A stretch of DNA of 64,000 nt from Lachnospiraceae bacterium (lineage in GTDB: Bacteria; Bacillota; Clostridia; Lachnospirales; Lachnospiraceae), in NCBI GenBank assembly GCA_017539565.1, contig JAFYCS010000019.1, positions 1 through 64,000 of the forward strand, read 5' to 3'. The translations under genes were made by a program, and so were the position numbers. Position 1 is the first letter of the stretch. Each line of letters begins with the position of its first letter. Below, piece by piece: positions 16,234 through 24,852 of the stretch. Under the pieces are notes generated by a model, which saw only the letters and a list, made by a program, of their open reading frames with translations, had not been told where the DNA came from and ran no database searches.

Positions 16234-16929
16234 TCAGATATTATAATTCCGTTCGCCAAATATACTGCTTCCTACTCTTACGTGTGTCGCACCTTCTTCT
16301 ACGGCCACTTTATAATCACCGCTCATTCCCATGGAAAGAAGAGGTTTTTCGGGGAAGTATTCACGCATATCACCGTAGATCATATCACGCAGCTGCCTGA
16401 AATATACACGGTTTTCTTCGGGATCTTCAACATAAGGAGCAACGGTCATAAGGCCGCAGAGCCTTACATAATCAAGGCCGGAAACATCACGTATAAGCTG
16501 ACGGTTTATTTCAGGGTCCGCGCTGCCGAACTTGCTCTCTTCGCCGGCAAGGTTCATTTCTAGCAGAATATCCTGAATACAGCCTGCTTTTGCGGCCTGG
16601 TCGTTTATGGTTTCGGCCAGTTTATAGCTGTCTACACTGTGTATCAGGACCACCTTGCCCACGATATATTTGACTTTGTTTGTCTGCAGATGGCCTATCA
16701 TATGCCAGCTGATATCATCGGGAAGGGCCGGCATCTTTGCGGTAAGCTCCTGAACTTTATTCTCGCCGAAATTGCGGCAGCCGTGGTCGTATGCGGCTTT
16801 CAGCATTTCCACCGGCTTGGTCTTGCTCACTGCAATAAGGGTAACCTCGGAAGGGTCACGTCCTACGCTTATACATGCGGAATTGATGTCATTCTGTACT
16901 CTGTCGATGTTTTCCGATATCATACTCAT
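16234..16929 (-). CDS. YggS/YlmE-family pyridoxal-phosphate homeostasis protein
   Basis: 231 residues, one alanine-racemase-like barrel. PLP-binding Lys36 is seen in 'VSKTKP', with 'NFGENKVQEL' and 'WHMIGHLQTNK' downstream, all family hallmarks. It binds PLP and buffers its cellular level without a known catalytic reaction. The ATG overlaps the stop of the HlyD-like gene by 4 nt, with GGAG 7 nt upstream. In many Firmicutes this gene is followed by sepF; here it is followed by a hairpin and the rplU promoter. Confidence 0.95.
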   Translation of the reverse strand: MSMISENIDRVQNDINSACISVGRDPSEVTLIAVSKTKPVEMLKAAYDHGCRNFGENKVQELTAKMPALPDDISWHMIGHLQTNKVKYIVGKVVLIHSVDSYKLAETINDQAAKAGCIQDILLEMNLAGEESKFGSADPEINRQLIRDVSGLDYVRLCGLMTVAPYVEDPEENRVYFRQLRDMIYGDMREYFPEKPLLSMGMSGDYKVAVEEGATHVRVGSSIFGERNYNI

Positions 16930-18332
16930 TTTCCCACTCCGTTATCAAAGATAAAGTCATCATCAAATAGACTTGATGCATCCAGGGCTATATAGTCATA
17001 TTCCGTAAGACCGTAAGTCGTATTGGGCTTTACTATGGCATACTCATCATTCTGCGAAAGTATGCTTATCTGACGGAAATCTGCATAACCCTTATTGATA
17101 TAATATACTCCTATAAGCTCTCCCTTAAGGCTTACGGGATATTCTGCCATGTCATTGGGCTTTATGAGATAATCTCCTATGCCCATTCGCGGATCACTCA
17201 CATAAAAGTACTCTTCATTAGCCGAATAAACTTCAAAGAACATCTCCTCTTCCGAAGAACTTCCGTCTGCGGTGAAAGTTTTTCTGAGGACTTTGATGCT
17301 GTCATCCCGTTCTTCAAGCACGTAGTCCCTGGGGACAAGGAAAAACTCCTTGTGGGCTATTGAAGAAACAGGGATCTTAAGGCCGGATTCATTGCTTTCT
17401 ATAAGTTCTATATCCAGAAAACGGTCCGTACAGTAGCTGATCATGCAGGAGTTGAAGCCCAGGATGACGTATATCGTCTCGTCATTACAGGGGAGAAGAT
17501 CCACAGACGCCCATAATTCCTGCCTGTCTTTTAAGAAGCGGACCTTGACATATCCTTCTTCCTTGAGTTCAAAGGCACGCTGGCTTTCTACGGGGATGAC
17601 CAGCTGCCAGTTTTCGGAGGTCAGCAGTTTATATACGGGATCGCCGACTCCGACAAGCGCATTATTTGTAAGCTGTTTTTTGTTGTAATTACTCTTATCA
17701 AACAGCTCCGGCTTGATATCGTTGGAAGAAATGCTTTCATAACCGTCGGTATGATATACGACATAGCCTGATCTGTCTGTTTTGCAGAGGCGGACCAGTT
17801 CGGCCGTATAACTGCCGCCAACCTCGGTGATGGACTGCATCATGTTAAGGTTGGCCAGACGCAGAAGGCTTCCGTCTATATCATAGAGGAAGTCATAACT
17901 CTTATAAAAATTACCGGCATCAAAGCCTGCCGAAAAATCAACTATTTCGGAACGGAGCTCTCTGAGCTCGGTATCGCTTAAGCTGCTTTCGCCGCTGGTA
18001 TTCTTGCTGAGCTCGTTTAAGCTGCCGGTCTCGTCAATGGCATAGACCATGTCACCGACACCCATATGCTCGCCTTCACGCGCAAAATATGCCACATATC
18101 CCGTATCTTTACTGTATACCACGCTCTCTTCACGCATGGTTATTCCGGTATAAAGGTTGTGCAGGGCCAGCGATCCGCTTCGCACCTGATAAGAAGCAAC
18201 ATGACTGCGTCCCATAAGCTGGGAGATCAGATAAATGGTATACGCAAAAAAAAGGAGCAGTATCAGAAAAATAAATCTGCTCCTTTTAGCATTTACTTCT
18301 ATTCCGCCTTTACTTCCGCTCTTGTTGCCCAT
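16926..18332 (-). CDS. HlyD-like single-pass membrane protein of unknown role
   Basis: 468 residues. A basic N-terminus and one membrane segment (~18-40) are followed by a short biotinyl-lipoyl-like beta region ('GYVAYFAREGEHMGVGDMVY', ~78-97) of the type seen in HlyD adaptor proteins, then an extracellular region rich in Tyr and acidic residues. No partner ABC transporter or TolC-like gene is near, so an efflux role is not supported. Clostridia often carry such a gene directly before yggS in the division (ylm) region, so a link to envelope growth or division is possible. No clear Shine-Dalgarno site is seen; it starts 5 nt after the upstream gene. Confidence 0.75.
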   Translation of the reverse strand: MGNKSGSKGGIEVNAKRSRFIFLILLLFFAYTIYLISQLMGRSHVASYQVRSGSLALHNLYTGITMREESVVYSKDTGYVAYFAREGEHMGVGDMVYAIDETGSLNELSKNTSGESSLSDTELRELRSEIVDFSAGFDAGNFYKSYDFLYDIDGSLLRLANLNMMQSITEVGGSYTAELVRLCKTDRSGYVVYHTDGYESISSNDIKPELFDKSNYNKKQLTNNALVGVGDPVYKLLTSENWQLVIPVESQRAFELKEEGYVKVRFLKDRQELWASVDLLPCNDETIYVILGFNSCMISYCTDRFLDIELIESNESGLKIPVSSIAHKEFFLVPRDYVLEERDDSIKVLRKTFTADGSSSEEEMFFEVYSANEEYFYVSDPRMGIGDYLIKPNDMAEYPVSLKGELIGVYYINKGYADFRQISILSQNDEYAIVKPNTTYGLTEYDYIALDASSLFDDDFIFDNGVGK

Positions 18333-18337
18333 TTAAA

Positions 18338-18757
18338 TTACAGGGAGACTATTATCTGCTCCCGGAACGATTCCGGTATCTGGTCCGCAGAAGTGGAAAT
18401 ACTGATACAGAACTTGATGTTTCTTTCTTCACTTAATTTGTTGAATTTAGCAAGAACAGCTTCAAGGCCATCGTTATCAACGCTGGCAAGTCTTTTGAAA
18501 TTATCGATATAGAGCTGCTCAAGATCGTGATCCTGCGAGATGATACCGCAGATAAAGCCGTAGAATTCATCACTGCTGGTGAAAGAAAATTCGGAAACAC
18601 TTACTAAACGGATCTTATTGTTAAGTTCATACATATGCTTGGTATTTTTGTCAAGATAGACAATGTTACCACTTGCTTCCTTGATCTCGCTGTTAACGCG
18701 CTCCAGCATTTCCTTGGTCTTGCCTTTACCTTCGTTACCTACTATCAACTGTATCAT
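18338..18757 (-). CDS. Small P-loop protein of unknown function
   Basis: 139 residues starting with a Walker-A-like motif 'GNEGKGKTK' (residues 7-15) and followed by alternating strands and helices such as 'GNIVYLDKNTKHMYEL'. It is too short for a complete ATPase of the AAA or PilT type, and no clear Walker B was identified. It is the first gene of a three-gene operon with the HlyD-like and YggS genes. GGAGGG and a strong promoter precede it. Nucleotide binding is inferred from the motif. Confidence 0.8.
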   Translation of the reverse strand: MIQLIVGNEGKGKTKEMLERVNSEIKEASGNIVYLDKNTKHMYELNNKIRLVSVSEFSFTSSDEFYGFICGIISQDHDLEQLYIDNFKRLASVDNDGLEAVLAKFNKLSEERNIKFCISISTSADQIPESFREQIIVSL

Positions 18758-18791
18758 TGGACTGCCCTCCGGATTACTTTATAGTAACTAG

Positions 18792-18820
18792 ATTATAACG
18801 CAAAAGAACTTATCAGACAA
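18792..18820 (-). promoter_or_regulatory. Promoter of the P-loop/HlyD-like/yggS operon
   Basis: Minus-strand TTGTCT (18815-18820), 17-bp spacer, perfect TATAAT (18792-18797). Confidence 0.8.
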
Positions 18821-18848
18821 GCAAAAAATAAGCCTTTGCTTTTGGTTA

Positions 18849-19838
18849 TTATATCACATCATTACACAAATTATTGATGGTCTTATACAGTGTATCCACA
18901 TCTTCTGCCCCCATTACGACCACTATATAGGGCTTCCCCGCGGGGGATGTGGCATACAGGATCATGCACTTACCGGCTGCCGAAGTGGAACCGGTCTTGC
19001 CGCCGATGACACTTACAGTCCTGGGAGTATCTATTCCGCCCTTTAAATACTGGTTTGTGGTCTTGGCGTCCTTGCTGTTAAGGCTGCCGTCAGCAGAGGT
19101 GTATTCTATGGTCTGACTCTGGGTCTGTATGATATCCAGGAATTCGGGATATTTCAAAAGCTCATTGAACATAAGATACAGATCGTAAGCACAGGTATAA
19201 TGACCCTCCTGCGTCAGTCCGTGAGGGTTCAGAAAATGGGTGTTTGTGGCGCCCATCTTCAGTGCTCTCTCATTCATCATATCCGCAAATGCTTCTTCGC
19301 TGCCGGCTATATATATGGCCAATGCCAGGGCTGCATCGTTTGCTGAAGGGAGCAGGGTTATATACAGAAGATCGCGTATGCTTATGCGGTCTCCTTCTTT
19401 CAGCCCGAAAAGCTGCGCGCCGTTTTCCCTTATCGTGACATCGCCCACACTGATCTTCTGGTCCAGATCCGGACAGTTCTCGAAGGCGAGAAGTACAGTC
19501 ATCAGTTTTGTGAGGGAAGCCGGGCTTAAATGTTCATTGGCGTTGTAGGAATATAAGACTTTTTTACCCGAAAGATCATACACACAGGCACTGTTCAGCG
19601 CGCCTGTGGAAATACCGCTCTTTTCGGTGACATCCGTTGCCGCTGCACACAGTTCATGCGCAAATAAAGGTATGGTGGTCTGGTCACCCAGATCCTCCAG
19701 GGCAAAATCGGGATTGTTATCCAGAGTTCCGTATGAGAGCGGCACGCTGTCGTTACCGCATCCGCTGATAAAGACGGCAGCTGTAAGAAAAGCCGCCGCA
19801 AGTTTTTTACTGTTTGTTGACCACTTCACGCCACTCAA
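18849..19838 (-). CDS. D-alanyl-D-alanine carboxypeptidase (S11 family), predicted lipoprotein
   Basis: 329 residues. The N-terminus is a lipoprotein signal with lipobox 'FISGC' (Cys27). The S11 penicillin-binding motifs are complete: Ser108-x-x-Lys111 in 'ASLTKL', Ser165-Ala-Asn167 in 'LPSANDA', and Lys281-Thr-Gly in 'GGKTGST'. It trims the terminal D-Ala of peptidoglycan pentapeptides outside the membrane. The start is TTG at 19838, inside the end of mgsA; GTG at 19829 is an alternative. It lacks the C-terminal amphipathic anchor of PBP5/DacA enzymes, the lipid presumably replacing it. It is the last gene of the elongation cluster. Confidence 0.92.
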   Translation of the reverse strand: MSGVKWSTNSKKLAAAFLTAAVFISGCGNDSVPLSYGTLDNNPDFALEDLGDQTTIPLFAHELCAAATDVTEKSGISTGALNSACVYDLSGKKVLYSYNANEHLSPASLTKLMTVLLAFENCPDLDQKISVGDVTIRENGAQLFGLKEGDRISIRDLLYITLLPSANDAALALAIYIAGSEEAFADMMNERALKMGATNTHFLNPHGLTQEGHYTCAYDLYLMFNELLKYPEFLDIIQTQSQTIEYTSADGSLNSKDAKTTNQYLKGGIDTPRTVSVIGGKTGSTSAAGKCMILYATSPAGKPYIVVVMGAEDVDTLYKTINNLCNDVI

Positions 19839-20208
19839 GTTCTCCGCGTTCCAATGATTTGATCAGAAGCTCAGCACTGGCCAGATTTGTAGCCAGAGGT
19901 ATATTATGCATATCGCACAGGCGCAGCACATTGCTGGCATCCACTTCGTGTGTCATGGGATTTAAGGGGTCACGCAAAAATATGACCATATCTATCTGGT
20001 TATGCTCTATCTGTATGCCTATCTGCTGCTCTCCGCCAAGATTTCCCGCAAGGAGCTTATGTACGTTAAGATTGGTCACCTCTTCGATAAGGCGGCCTGT
20101 GGTGCCGGTGGCATATACCTCATGCTTGCTGAGTATACCGCGGTATGCTATGCAGAAGTTCTGCATAAGTTTTTTTCTTGCGTCGTGAGCTATCAGTGCT
20201 ATTTTCAT
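19807..20208 (-). CDS. mgsA: Methylglyoxal synthase (with Asp-to-Glu change at the usual catalytic base)
   Basis: 133 residues. It would convert dihydroxyacetone phosphate to methylglyoxal and phosphate, a bypass of lower glycolysis. Family features seen: 'IALIAHDARK' at the N-terminus, phosphate-binding 'GTTG' (35-38), 'DPLNP' (Asp80), and 'THEVD' with His87 and Asp90. The segment equivalent to GGDQQ in well-studied enzymes reads 'GGEQQ', placing Glu60 where the catalytic Asp (Asp71 of E. coli) normally lies. The residue correspondence is from memory of the family. The 3' end overlaps the carboxypeptidase gene by 32 nt. Confidence 0.9.
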   Translation of the reverse strand: MKIALIAHDARKKLMQNFCIAYRGILSKHEVYATGTTGRLIEEVTNLNVHKLLAGNLGGEQQIGIQIEHNQIDMVIFLRDPLNPMTHEVDASNVLRLCDMHNIPLATNLASAELLIKSLERGELEWREVVNKQ

Positions 20209-20238
20209 AATCTTTCCCCCGAATTATTATAATGCTTC

Positions 20239-21411
20239 TTATGTATGGCTGTTTATTGTCATATCTTCCTGTATCAGTTCGGCAAATGAAAGCGTGCCCA
20301 TAGGTTTGGGCTGCGGCCTGCGCAGTCCGACGCTCAGCACAAAGCCCATTCCCGCATAGAGACTCACCAGACTGGTAAGACCGTAGCTTACAAAAGGCAG
20401 AGGCAGGCCGGTATTAGGCAACAGGCCTGTGGTAACACCTATATTTATAAAGCTCTGGAAGCATATCAGGCTTCCCATGCCGTAGCAAATTATACGCCCT
20501 GACAGATCCCTGGCTTTTGTTCCCACATAATAACACTCCGCGCTGATGAGCATGAGCAGTATCACGGTTGCCGCCGAACCGACAAAACCAAGCTCTTCGC
20601 CTATTATGGCAAAGATGAAGTCGGTCTGGGGCTCGGAAATATAATTACCGCTCTTTACAGAACCCACTTCATTGTTGTTTAGCCCTTTCCCCCACAGCTG
20701 TCCGGAACCGATGGCGGTCATGGAATTCTGCTGCTGCATTGCGGTGCTTAAGGCATATTTATCGGGATTGAGCCATGCCAGTATTCTCTCCTGCTGATAA
20801 GGCTCAACTATGGTCTGGTCAGGCTGCAGTATCAAAAACAGTGCTATTACCGCTGCGGGTATGATCACTGCCAGCGTACCTATGATCAGCTTATGGCTCA
20901 GGCCGCCGACATAAAGCAGCATCGCAAAAAGTATTATCACCACTATGGATGTTGACAGGTCAGGCTGCTTGTAGATCAGTATGAAAACAGGCAGCATCAG
21001 CAGCACCATCATGATGATGTTGCGGAAAGTGTTCATTTTTTCCCTGCGCTTCATTATAAACTGTGCATAAAAAAGTATCAACAGGATTTTTGCGCTCTCC
21101 GAAGGCTGGAAACGTATACCGGCTATCTCTATCCAGCGCTGGGCATTGTTTGCGGAATCGCCGAAGAACTGCACCATCAGCAGCAGGCCTATGTTTGCGG
21201 CATATATTACCCAGTAAAACTTAAGGATAAAGCCGTAATCCGTAAAGGCTATGAGCAGCATAAGAAATACACCCAGTACCAGTCCCATGAGCTGGCGTGA
21301 CTGCAGGCTTTCTTTGGCGCTGCCTATGACCAGTATGCCCAGTATGGAGGTGGCGAGTATCAGTATCACCAGCTTAAAATCGAAATCTTTTATCCTCAGC
21401 TTCTGTTTCAT
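20239..21411 (-). CDS. rodA: RodA, SEDS peptidoglycan glycosyltransferase
   Basis: 390 residues, polytopic with about ten membrane segments and the SEDS hallmarks 'RWIEIAGIRFQPSE' and 'FVSYGLTSLVSLYAGMG'. With its partner PBP2 it polymerises lipid II glycans during side-wall elongation. It follows the PBP2 gene by 3 nt, the usual pairing. Confidence 0.96.
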   Translation of the reverse strand: MKQKLRIKDFDFKLVILILATSILGILVIGSAKESLQSRQLMGLVLGVFLMLLIAFTDYGFILKFYWVIYAANIGLLLMVQFFGDSANNAQRWIEIAGIRFQPSESAKILLILFYAQFIMKRREKMNTFRNIIMMVLLMLPVFILIYKQPDLSTSIVVIILFAMLLYVGGLSHKLIIGTLAVIIPAAVIALFLILQPDQTIVEPYQQERILAWLNPDKYALSTAMQQQNSMTAIGSGQLWGKGLNNNEVGSVKSGNYISEPQTDFIFAIIGEELGFVGSAATVILLMLISAECYYVGTKARDLSGRIICYGMGSLICFQSFINIGVTTGLLPNTGLPLPFVSYGLTSLVSLYAGMGFVLSVGLRRPQPKPMGTLSFAELIQEDMTINSHT

Positions 21412-21414
21412 ACG

Positions 21415-24276
21415 TCAGTCGCCTCCCGTGGTGGTGGCGGCGTCGGCGGCCGTTCCGGTGATCAGTTCTTCTTCATCTTCTATACCGAAATAGTATTTTA
21501 AGCAGTCGCAGGCCAGCTGCGCGGCATTATCCGAAGAATATCCGTTAGCTATCCTTATCGCGAAGGCTACCGACGGATCGTTATAGGGCGCATATCCTAT
21601 AAAAAGCGCATGGTTCGGTTTATTGCCGGCCTCCTGGGCGGTTCCGGTCTTTCCGGCAGCCTCAAGACCGTCAACTTTAAAATATTGCTTACTTTCCACC
21701 ACTTTGCGGAGTCCCGTATGGATAGCATTCCAAAGATCGTCATCCAGGCTGATGGTATTGTGGACCTTAGGCACAAAATAGTAAATACATTCATCCGAGG
21801 CATTTCTTATCTCGTGTATAAGGCTTAAGTCATAAACGGTGCCGCTGTTTGCAACCGCGGAGATATAACGCGAAAGTGCAACCGTAGTATAGTTATGGGT
21901 ACCCTGGCCTATAGCCGAGTCTACGGGGAGCTTATCCGATATCTGGGATTCTGACTCTGTCACTTCGATACCCGTCTTATCTCCCAGGCCGAACATCTGC
22001 GCATATTTCTGTATCTTCTCAATACCTACATGATCGTTGTATCCGCTTCCGTCATTGGCTAAACGGTAACCCACTTCGTAATAATAACAGTTGCAGGAAT
22101 GATGTATTGCTTCCGATAGTGTAAGGTTGCCGTGGGCTCCGGGGGAAACCCAGCACTTGTGCGGTTTATCCAGCTTGGTAAAGATACCGTCGCATTTTAT
22201 GATTGAACTGGTGGTTATAACACCTTCCTGAACCCCGGCCACGCTGGTGACAGGCTTAAAGCAGGATCCGGGAGCTGTACGCTGCTGGGTTGCATTATTC
22301 CATAAGGGCTTGGATTTATCCTGGGTAAGCTTTGCCAGATAAGATGAATCCGCATTATTGGCAAGCCTGTTATTATCATATCCGGGATAGGAAACTAAAG
22401 CCAGCACTTCCCCTGTATTGGGATCGTTTATCACGGCCGATCCGGAACAGGGTTCAAGCCCCAGCTGTGAAGGCGTTATCTTTAGATTGGCGATCAGATC
22501 GTAGATAAAGGAATATGAACTGACAGCTCCTACTCTCAATGATTCTACGGTCTGTGAATCACACTGGATGATATCCTGCTCCCACAGTATAAGACAGGTC
22601 TGTCTGCCGTTTATCTTATCCTGCTGGAGCATGTATTTGAACAGTCTCTTGGAAAAGTCGCTGTTGCTTTTAAGACGTGTGATCGTATAATCTATGAGCG
22701 CCGCATAGATCTCGTCGGCATCCGCATACTGGGATGTCAGGTTTAGTTTTCCCGTATCTATCCATTGTTTGGAAATGCAGTATTTAAGATAATCCCTGAT
22801 GCAGATGGTCTCATGTATCTTCCACGCAAGATATGTTTCATCTGTCTCGTCGATCTCGTCTGCCTTTATAACACCGTAATTATCCGAGGAAAGCATGGAT
22901 ATGATAAAGCTTTCATATTCCTTGAGTTCGGCGCCCAGATCCCTGTATGCAGCATTTGAGGTGGCCATTTCCTCACGCATGCGCTCCAGAACGGCTGCCT
23001 GCTTTTCCAGAAAGGCGGCATATACCGCTTTTTCGTTTTCACCGGCATAAGGCTGGGACATGTGTTTAAAGTCTATGACATTATTGCCGTAGAGAGCACT
23101 GTAAACATCATATATTGGGATCTTACGGTCTCGGCCGGTCTGGTTTATGGTCTTGGCGTCCACCAGATGGCTTACCAGTATACCTGCTATCTTCTGCTCC
23201 AGCAGATGATATACAGCCATCTGTAAGTCTGCATCTATGGTCAGATATATGTCGTTGCCTGCTACAGGAAGTTCTATGTCCGTACTTTCTATGACGCGCC
23301 CCAGTTTATCGACAAATACGGTTTCGCTGCCCTTCTGCCCCTGCAGATATGATTCGCAGGAAAATTCAATACCGGTCTTGCCGACATAGTCGTTGGTATC
23401 ATAATTGTCGCTCTCCGCGGAATAGGTATCGTATTCGCTCTGGGATATACGGCCGGTATAGCCGATTATCTGTGAAAAATAAACGGAATGATTGTATCTG
23501 CGCATAGCCTCTTCCACGATGCTCACACCCTGCAACGCATCGCTGTTTTCCATTATGTAGGCTACGGTCTTTTCGTTGACGTCGGTGGCTACGGTTGTTG
23601 CTATGTACTTCTGGAATGAATTTAAGCTTAACTGGTATCTGATTATCGCAATCTTCAGGATCTCTTCTTTTGTAAAGCCCATCATAGGGAAGAAAGCCGT
23701 ATTTTTCTCTCCGTTATTTGCATAACTGCCTATGCCGAATTTTTTGCTGCTTGCAAGAAATTCCATTACTTCATCGGGATTGGATATGCGTTCGGCATAA
23801 AGCAGGTCATTTGTGCTCTTCCGGCCGTAGATATCAGCCAGAAAACGTTCCTTCTGCGCGCCCTCCACGGCAAAGCAGTAATTATTGTTTTCATCAACAT
23901 ATATTCCGAAATCGCAGATGATCTCATCACCGTTCTTTTCGATAAGACGGACCATATTGATGATGATGTTGTTAAGCTTTTCATTCTTTCCGTTTCCGGA
24001 TTCAATGGTATCCGTAATAGTCACCGAATAAGCCAGCTCGTTATATGCCAGAAGCACCCCGTTGCGGTCGTAGATATTTCCGCGGACACCGGGAACACGG
24101 AGCTCCTTTTTACTCAGGAGTGTGAATTCTTCCTGGTAGTCGCTTCCTTTAACTATCTGAAGGTCGAAGATACGCCAGATAAGGATACACATGACAACGA
24201 CGAGAAGCAAATAAGGCACAAGATATCTTGCGTCAAAAAACTCCTTTATCTTCTCTTTTATTATCTGGATCAACAT
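21415..24276 (-). CDS. mrdA: Penicillin-binding protein 2 (class B transpeptidase) with large insertion
   Basis: 953 residues, much longer than typical PBP2 (about 600-700). A membrane anchor lies at ~20-38 and the pedestal begins 'VRGNIYDRNG' (~65-74). The transpeptidase has Ser671-x-x-Lys674 ('GSCFKP'), Ser727-Cys-Asn729 and Lys876-Thr-Gly878. About 230 mostly helical residues (~375-600) separate the pedestal from the start of the transpeptidase domain ('SAVINDPNTGEVLALVSYPG', just past residue 610). It crosslinks peptidoglycan with RodA. The start codon overlaps the mreD stop by one base. Confidence 0.96.
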   Translation of the reverse strand: MLIQIIKEKIKEFFDARYLVPYLLLVVVMCILIWRIFDLQIVKGSDYQEEFTLLSKKELRVPGVRGNIYDRNGVLLAYNELAYSVTITDTIESGNGKNEKLNNIIINMVRLIEKNGDEIICDFGIYVDENNNYCFAVEGAQKERFLADIYGRKSTNDLLYAERISNPDEVMEFLASSKKFGIGSYANNGEKNTAFFPMMGFTKEEILKIAIIRYQLSLNSFQKYIATTVATDVNEKTVAYIMENSDALQGVSIVEEAMRRYNHSVYFSQIIGYTGRISQSEYDTYSAESDNYDTNDYVGKTGIEFSCESYLQGQKGSETVFVDKLGRVIESTDIELPVAGNDIYLTIDADLQMAVYHLLEQKIAGILVSHLVDAKTINQTGRDRKIPIYDVYSALYGNNVIDFKHMSQPYAGENEKAVYAAFLEKQAAVLERMREEMATSNAAYRDLGAELKEYESFIISMLSSDNYGVIKADEIDETDETYLAWKIHETICIRDYLKYCISKQWIDTGKLNLTSQYADADEIYAALIDYTITRLKSNSDFSKRLFKYMLQQDKINGRQTCLILWEQDIIQCDSQTVESLRVGAVSSYSFIYDLIANLKITPSQLGLEPCSGSAVINDPNTGEVLALVSYPGYDNNRLANNADSSYLAKLTQDKSKPLWNNATQQRTAPGSCFKPVTSVAGVQEGVITTSSIIKCDGIFTKLDKPHKCWVSPGAHGNLTLSEAIHHSCNCYYYEVGYRLANDGSGYNDHVGIEKIQKYAQMFGLGDKTGIEVTESESQISDKLPVDSAIGQGTHNYTTVALSRYISAVANSGTVYDLSLIHEIRNASDECIYYFVPKVHNTISLDDDLWNAIHTGLRKVVESKQYFKVDGLEAAGKTGTAQEAGNKPNHALFIGYAPYNDPSVAFAIRIANGYSSDNAAQLACDCLKYYFGIEDEEELITGTAADAATTTGGD

Positions 24277-24851
24277 TAATCGCTGCCTTCCTTACGCTCG
24301 GCTTCAGCCAGGTCGCCGACACTCCAGTCTTCTCTTTTTTTCTTTTCCGCAGGGTCTACATTTACAAAACGCTCCTCTATCCATAAAAGAAGAGGATATA
24401 TCGCAACGGAGGATATCATGGTCGTCGCCAGCTCCGGCAGTGCCTTGCCGATAAGATAATACTTAAAGCCGAAATCTCCGTTCAATACGAAAAACAATAT
24501 AAACTGGACAAATAATACCATCAGATCGCCGATGAATATTATGGCCAGGGGAATACGGAATTCCATTGGTTCGTACCAGGAATGGCATAAGCCTGCGAGA
24601 TACCCCAGATATACATAGATCAGAGCGTATAATCCCAAAACATTCATTCCGAATATATCCAGTAAAAGCCCTGTAAAAAAGCCAGCCCACATGGCTGCAC
24701 GTTCACCGCGCATATATCCGTAGCTGCAGACAAGTATGAGCAGCAGGTTTGGGATGGCACCGCTGTATGCCAGGTTCTTCAGCACACTGCTCTGTATCAG
24801 AAAAAAAAGAAAGACCGCCAGTATACCGGTCAGGATCTTTTTTATGGTCAT
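24276..24851 (-). CDS. mreD: MreD, rod-shape membrane protein
   Basis: 191 residues with about five hydrophobic segments ('ILAVFLFFLIQSSVLKNLAY' first), typical of MreD in length and in the order mreB-mreC-mreD-PBP2-rodA. It links MreC and the cytoskeleton to the elongation enzymes. The hydrophilic C-terminal tail (~165-191) is rich in Glu and Lys. Confidence 0.93.
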   Translation of the reverse strand: MTIKKILTGILAVFLFFLIQSSVLKNLAYSGAIPNLLLILVCSYGYMRGERAAMWAGFFTGLLLDIFGMNVLGLYALIYVYLGYLAGLCHSWYEPMEFRIPLAIIFIGDLMVLFVQFILFFVLNGDFGFKYYLIGKALPELATTMISSVAIYPLLLWIEERFVNVDPAEKKKREDWSVGDLAEAERKEGSD

Positions 24852-24852
24852 T

